Assembly (NCBI GenBank): GCA_958348225.1
Contig: CATVYG010000009.1
Location: forward strand, 1 to 64,000
Direction: 5' to 3'
Length of the DNA stretch: 64,000 nucleotides
DNA from: an uncultured Collinsella sp.
Lineage (GTDB): Bacteria > Actinomycetota > Coriobacteriia > Coriobacteriales > Coriobacteriaceae
Shown here: positions 59,831 to 64,000 of the stretch, one piece after another
Layout: each line of letters starts with the position of its first letter
Position numbering within the stretch: the stretch's first letter is position 1
Notes under the pieces: generated by a model
Told to the model about the DNA's origin: nothing
What the model saw: the letters and a program-made list of their open reading frames with translations, nothing else
Databases searched by the model: none
Translations under genes and position numbers: made by a program

Positions 59831-62635
59831 GTGAGAGCTTCCGCTGTCCTTCGTTCAGTTATATATCGCGCCCTGGCCATTGTGCTTACCGCGCTTGCCG
59901 CGCTGAGTTCTATCGCGCCTGTCCAGGCTTTTGCCGATGACTCTAGTCAGCAGGTCAAAACGGTCCGCGTTGGTTGGCTCGTCAACAACGAGGGCTTCCA
60001 GGACGGCATCCCCGGCGAGCGTCTCTCGGGATGGGGTTACGAATACCTCCAGACCCTCTCGTACTACACACCCGGCTGGCAGTACGAATACGTCTCCGGC
60101 ACCTTCACCGAGCTTATGGAGAAGCTCGAGACGGGCGAGATCGACCTCATGCCCAACATCTCCTACTCCGAGGAACGCGCCCAAAAGCTGCTCTTTTCCT
60201 CGAACCCCGAGGGCACCGAGCGCTACTACATCTATGCCAGGCCCGAGCGCGACGATCTGGCCAAGGGTGACCCCCGAGCGCTCCAAGGCCTTACCATCGG
60301 CTGCAACCCCGGCGTTATGCAAACCTTCGTTGGCCAGCAATGGCTCGCCAACGAAGGAATCGCCTGCACATACAAGGAGTATGACGGAAACTCCGTTCTC
60401 TTTGATGCGCTGGCAAACGGCGAGGTCGATGCCGTCATCATGAACGACACGACCTCGTCGCCCAGTGCCTCCCCCATGTTCTACATTGGGTCGAGCGACT
60501 ACTATTTTGCCGTCCCCAAAAGCCGCCCCGACCTGATGGACGACATCAATGCCACCATGACAGCAATCGCCCGCGTCAACCCACGCTATAACGACGAAGT
60601 CAAATCTCACTACTCGGCCCAAAACAGCGGTTCATCATCGCTCAACGGCCCCGAATGTTCCTGGCTCAAAGCAAACAACAACACCATCACGCTCGGCTAC
60701 ATTACGGGCAAACTCCCCTACTGCAACGAAGACGAAGACGGCAAAATGGAAGGCTCGCTCGCATCGCTTGCGACGACGCTACACGATAAATTTGGCATTA
60801 CGGTCAAAACCGTCGCCTTTGATAGCTACAAGATGATGTCAAAGGCCCTGTCAGAGGGAAGCATAGACGTTGCGCTGCCGGCATACCGAGATTACTGGTT
60901 TGCCGAGCAATCAGGCGTTGTGCAGTCGGTATCGTTGGGGACCATGTCCCTCACCGCCATCCACACCGGCAGTAACCTGAAAAAAGACCTTCAGAACATC
61001 GCCTGTACCAAATCATCGTTTGTCAACCGAAATGCACTTGAAAGTCTATTCCCCACAGCGACCGTAACCGAATACCAATCCGACGATGAAGCGTTCGACG
61101 CCCTCAGGAAGGGAACGGCGCGCTGCATCGTCGCTCCCAGTTCACGCGTAAAAACCATCGGTGACCGTTATGATCTCGAGGACTGCGAGACGGTCGAGCT
61201 CCCTGACACCTGTGACCTCGCGTGCTTGATGTCGCGCGGCAAGCCCGAACTGCTGGGAATCATCAACAAGGGCATCATCAATGCCGGAGAATCGCTCTCC
61301 GCAAGTAATTACTCCTCCACGTCGTACACGGCCCAGGAATCCAACACGCTTCAATTCCTTTATCGCAACCGCACCGCCATTGCAGCTACCCTCATCGGTA
61401 TGTTGTCGGTCGGCATCGTCCTGCTCATCTGGGCGCTCGTGCGCGCTCGAACCGAGCGCAAAAAAGCCGATGCTGCCAACGCCGCTAAGACGGCATTCCT
61501 CACGCGCATGAGCCACGACATCCGTACGCCGCTCAACGGTATCCTGGGCCTTATCGAAATTGAAGAATTGAAGGAAGGCGATATGCAAGTCGCCCGCGAG
61601 AGCCGTGCCAAGGCGCGCGTTGCCGCCAATCACCTGCTCTCGCTGATCAACGACATCCTCGAGATGGGAAAAATCGAAGACCGCAAGCTAACACTGGAAC
61701 ATGCGCCTTTTAACCTCAAAGAGCTTTGTGACGATACGCTGGTGCTGTGCAAGCTCCGCGCGTCCAGTAACGGCATCACAATGCAGGACAATAGTCTGCC
61801 GTACGCCACGGGGCCATACGTAATCGGCAGTCCCACCCATATCCGACAGGTCATGATCAACCTGTTAGACAACAGCATTAAGTACAACAAGCACGGCGGC
61901 TCCGTCACCTTTAGTTCACAGACCAAGCCACTCGATAACGGGCGCGCGCTCTTTTGCTTTAGCGTTTCGGATACCGGCATTGGCATGGCTCCCGAGTTTT
62001 TAAAGCATATCTATGAGCCGTTTGCCCAAGAAGGTGACGATGCGCGCAGCAAGTTCCAAGGAACCGGCATGGGCATGCCAATCGTCAAGTCGCTTATTGA
62101 ACTGATGGGCGGCACCATCGAAGTCACCAGTGAGCTCCATGTGGGCACCTCGTTCTACGTGGAGATTCCGCTCGATATCGACGAGAATCCCCAGGCGCGG
62201 GCGAATACGGTTGAGAGTGCGCCCGACTGCTCGCTCACCGACATGAACGTGCTGCTCGCCGAAGACAACGAATTGAATGCCGAGATTGCCCAGACGCTGC
62301 TAGAATCCGAGGGCGTCGTGGTCACCCGCGCCGCCAACGGCAACGAGGTCGTCGATCTGTACCTATCGCATCCCGCCGGCAGCTTCGATGCGATCCTGAT
62401 GGACATTATGATGCCGGACATGGACGGCTATGAGGCAACCCGCGCGATTCGTCTGAGCGAGAAGGTCGATGCAGCCGATATCCCTATCATCGCGCTCACC
62501 GCCAATGCCTTTGCCGAGGACGCCAAGGCGGCACACGATGCCGGCATGAACGCCCATCTGTCCAAACCGCTCGACTTTAACAAGCTCAAAAACATACTCG
62601 CCCGCATCAAGAAAAACGGATCCGTTTCGCTATAG
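59831..62635 (+). CDS. BvgS-like hybrid sensor histidine kinase
   Basis: This 934-residue protein begins with a signal peptide and two periplasmic-binding-protein (SBP_bac_3) domains (about residues 40-270 and 280-485), a membrane helix (IAATLIGMLSVGIVLLIWAL near 520), then an H-box (MSHDIRTPLNGILG, His near 561), an ATPase (SDTGIGMAPEFL, GTGMGMPIVKSL), and a receiver with ALLMDIMM-type DAILMDIMMPDMDG (Asp near 858). It probably senses a small ligand and passes phosphate inside itself. There is no Hpt domain and no separate response regulator nearby. The GTG at 59831, with AGGA upstream, is preferred to a TTG two codons earlier. Confidence 0.9.
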   Translation: MRASAVLRSVIYRALAIVLTALAALSSIAPVQAFADDSSQQVKTVRVGWLVNNEGFQDGIPGERLSGWGYEYLQTLSYYTPGWQYEYVSGTFTELMEKLETGEIDLMPNISYSEERAQKLLFSSNPEGTERYYIYARPERDDLAKGDPRALQGLTIGCNPGVMQTFVGQQWLANEGIACTYKEYDGNSVLFDALANGEVDAVIMNDTTSSPSASPMFYIGSSDYYFAVPKSRPDLMDDINATMTAIARVNPRYNDEVKSHYSAQNSGSSSLNGPECSWLKANNNTITLGYITGKLPYCNEDEDGKMEGSLASLATTLHDKFGITVKTVAFDSYKMMSKALSEGSIDVALPAYRDYWFAEQSGVVQSVSLGTMSLTAIHTGSNLKKDLQNIACTKSSFVNRNALESLFPTATVTEYQSDDEAFDALRKGTARCIVAPSSRVKTIGDRYDLEDCETVELPDTCDLACLMSRGKPELLGIINKGIINAGESLSASNYSSTSYTAQESNTLQFLYRNRTAIAATLIGMLSVGIVLLIWALVRARTERKKADAANAAKTAFLTRMSHDIRTPLNGILGLIEIEELKEGDMQVARESRAKARVAANHLLSLINDILEMGKIEDRKLTLEHAPFNLKELCDDTLVLCKLRASSNGITMQDNSLPYATGPYVIGSPTHIRQVMINLLDNSIKYNKHGGSVTFSSQTKPLDNGRALFCFSVSDTGIGMAPEFLKHIYEPFAQEGDDARSKFQGTGMGMPIVKSLIELMGGTIEVTSELHVGTSFYVEIPLDIDENPQARANTVESAPDCSLTDMNVLLAEDNELNAEIAQTLLESEGVVVTRAANGNEVVDLYLSHPAGSFDAILMDIMMPDMDGYEATRAIRLSEKVDAADIPIIALTANAFAEDAKAAHDAGMNAHLSKPLDFNKLKNILARIKKNGSVSL

Positions 62636-62675
62636 TTTTTGCAGCAACCACGCACGACCAGAAAGGAAGCCAACG

Positions 62676-63155
62676 ATGTTTAGGCCCTTACGTCGAAAGA
62701 AACGCGCCATCACCGACGAGGAAGCGCGCGAACTGCTCGCCACCTGCAAGCGCGGCGTCTTTGCCGTCAACGGCGACGATGGCTACCCGTACGCCATTCC
62801 CGTCAACTACTTCTTTGACGCCGAGCACAACAAGATTTATTTCCATGGCGCCAAGGCTGGCCACAAGGTCGACGCACTCAAGCGCGATGACAAGGTCTGC
62901 TTTACCGTTTACGGAAACGAGTGGTACCAGGACGGCGACTGGGCTCCCTACGTTATGAGCACCGTCGTCTTTGGCCGTTGTCGCCTGGCGAATGACACCC
63001 CCGCGTTTATCGAGGACAAAGTCCGCCAGCTCGCCCTTAAGTACTACCCTTCTGCCGAGGAAGTCGAAGAGGAAATCGCCAAGGACATTAAGGGCGTCCA
63101 GCTCTACGAGATTACGATTGAGCATCTTTGCGGCAAGCAGATTCAAGAAAAGTAA
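62676..63155 (+). CDS. Pyridoxamine 5'-phosphate oxidase-fold flavin protein
   Basis: This 159-residue split-barrel protein has the PNPOx-like pattern: ITDEEARELLATCKRGVFAVNGDDGYPYAIPVNYFFD, IYFHGAKAGHKVDALKRDDKVCFTVYG and YVMSTVVFGRCRLA. Relatives bind FMN or heme and include NimA-type nitroimidazole-resistance proteins. Its substrate is unknown, and resistance is not shown. AAAGGAAG lies before the ATG. It follows the hybrid kinase gene by 40 bases and may be cotranscribed. Confidence 0.87.
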   Translation: MFRPLRRKKRAITDEEARELLATCKRGVFAVNGDDGYPYAIPVNYFFDAEHNKIYFHGAKAGHKVDALKRDDKVCFTVYGNEWYQDGDWAPYVMSTVVFGRCRLANDTPAFIEDKVRQLALKYYPSAEEVEEEIAKDIKGVQLYEITIEHLCGKQIQEK

Positions 63156-63197
63156 GCCTCTCAGCAGGTCTGCGCCCAATTGCTACAGATGCTTTAC

Positions 63198-63239
63198 CAT
63201 GTGGGGCCTTCTAGCCAACTTGGCAGAAGGCCCCACATG
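63198..63239. terminator. Terminator between the flavin protein and PatB genes
   Basis: CATGTGGGGCCTTCT (63198-63212) pairs exactly with AGAAGGCCCCACATG (63225-63239), with GCCAA/TTGGC in the loop. It lies between the two convergent genes. Confidence 0.85.
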
Positions 63240-63249
63240 CAGCGCACGC

Positions 63250-64000
63250 TTACCGTGCATTAAAAACGTAGCGGTCCAGGCGGTCGCACGCTTCCCTCAC
63301 GCGCGAAAGCGGCAGCGCCAGATTCACGCGAATGTGGCAGGGCCCGTGAAACGGACGGCCGTCCTGATACCCCACGCCCACGCGCGCCCCCTCGTCGAGC
63401 AGCCACTGAATATCGCGGCCATGCTCGCGGCACCACTCGGTGCAGTCCAGAAACACCATGTACGTGCCCTGCGGACGCGAATAGGACACGCCCTCAAAAT
63501 GCTCGTCCACGTAATCGCAGAAGTACTCGATATTGCCGGCAAGCACCTGGTTGAGCTCGTCCACCCACTCGTAGCCTTGCGGCTGGTAGGCACCGATAAG
63601 CGCATGCATGGAGAGGACATTCATCTCGTTGTAGTGAGTCTTGTTGGACACGGCGCACACACGGTCGCGCAGTGTTTCGTTATAGATGATGTGGTAGCTG
63701 CCGACCAGACCCGCCAGGTTAAACGTCTTGCTGGGCGCGTAGAGGGCAACCGTGCGCATGCGAGCATCCTCACTCACCGACTGCGTCGGGATGTGCTTGT
63801 GTCCCGGCAGGATGATATCGGACCAAATCTCGTCCGAGATCACCACGCAATCGTGCTGGCGATAAATGTCCATGGCGCGCTCGATCTCGTCGCGCTCCCA
63901 TACGCGGCCGCAGGGATTGTGCGGCGAGCAGAACACCGCGGCATGAATGTGGTTTTGGGCGAGTTTGCACTCCATGTCCTCAAAGTCCATGCGCCACACG
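63250..64000 (-). CDS. PatB/MalY-type PLP C-S lyase or aminotransferase, partial
   Basis: Only the C-terminal 250 residues lie in the window; the gene runs past the right edge. It has CSPHNPCGRVWERDE, VISDEIWSDIILPGHKHIP, the PLP lysine in YAPSKTFNLAG and RPQGTYMVFLD, all as in MalY/PatB cystathionine beta-lyases that split cystathionine or cysteine conjugates. FHGPCHIRVNLALPLSRV near the end carries the carboxylate-binding Arg. The start and any regulator are not visible. Confidence 0.9.
   Translation of the reverse strand, partial: VWRMDFEDMECKLAQNHIHAAVFCSPHNPCGRVWERDEIERAMDIYRQHDCVVISDEIWSDIILPGHKHIPTQSVSEDARMRTVALYAPSKTFNLAGLVGSYHIIYNETLRDRVCAVSNKTHYNEMNVLSMHALIGAYQPQGYEWVDELNQVLAGNIEYFCDYVDEHFEGVSYSRPQGTYMVFLDCTEWCREHGRDIQWLLDEGARVGVGYQDGRPFHGPCHIRVNLALPLSRVREACDRLDRYVFNAR

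Overview
The window looks like chromosomal DNA of a GC-rich gut actinobacterium of the class Coriobacteriia, most likely Collinsella or a close relative. The reasons are the codon use, the strong AAGGAG ribosome sites, a bile salt hydrolase, LAxTG-type surface proteins, the PdxS/PdxT vitamin B6 route and several REP-like palindromes built around GGGAC/GTCCC. This assignment is an inference from content; no rRNA or other marker is present. I recognise no tRNA, rRNA, CRISPR array, insertion sequence, phage or integrase gene.

Layout. 1-3.1 kb: a MocR-type regulator (PdxR-like) divergent from pdxST. 3.1-3.5 kb: a repeat-rich spacer. 3.5-6.0 kb: an acidic, winged-helix, RGG-tailed protein and an MFS exporter. 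6.2-8.3 kb: a deformylase-like protein and an unusual XRE-aminotransferase fusion with repeated operator-like sites. 8.4-12.7 kb: a LysR/EamA divergent pair and a Kup potassium transporter. 12.7-15.8 kb: bile salt hydrolase, a second deformylase-like protein and a purine permease. 16-20 kb: two tandemly duplicated sortase-type surface proteins. 20-25.4 kb: an esterase, a uracil/xanthine permease, a MetE-like methyltransferase, a LysR regulator and a HAD phosphatase. 25.5-27.5 kb: a TPP riboswitch and the thiM-thiamine binding-thiE operon. 27.7-33.3 kb: a patatin-like lipase and two related cyclic-di-GMP proteins. 33.4-36.3 kb: iron-sulfur flavoprotein, Spx/ArsC-like protein, CobW GTPase and trmL. 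36.3-43.3 kb: a block bounded by near-identical palindromes with two related AAA ATPases, a UvrA paralogue and a ribosomal-protection-type GTPase. 43.5-52.8 kb: small proteins, rRNA methyltransferases (rsmJ, rlmA), MATE exporter, a second LysR/EamA pair, ung, an SDR and a YhhQ-type queuosine-precursor transporter. 53-57.1 kb: release factor 3, an array of four 55-nt palindromes with an 80-bp period, and a YtrA-type GntR/ABC operon. 57.2-64 kb: ClC channel, LOG-like protein, potassium channel, BvgS-like hybrid kinase, a PNPOx-like protein and a PatB-type C-S lyase cut by the window edge.

The genes combine cofactor supply (B6, thiamine, queuosine), nucleobase and drug transport, c-di-GMP and two-component signalling, translation factors and RNA modification, and gut-specific functions. 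The features least explained by known genes are the four-unit palindrome array at 54732-55027, the dispersed palindromes that supply stop codons to genes, the palindrome-bounded ATPase/UvrA/GTPase block, and the wHTH-RGG protein.
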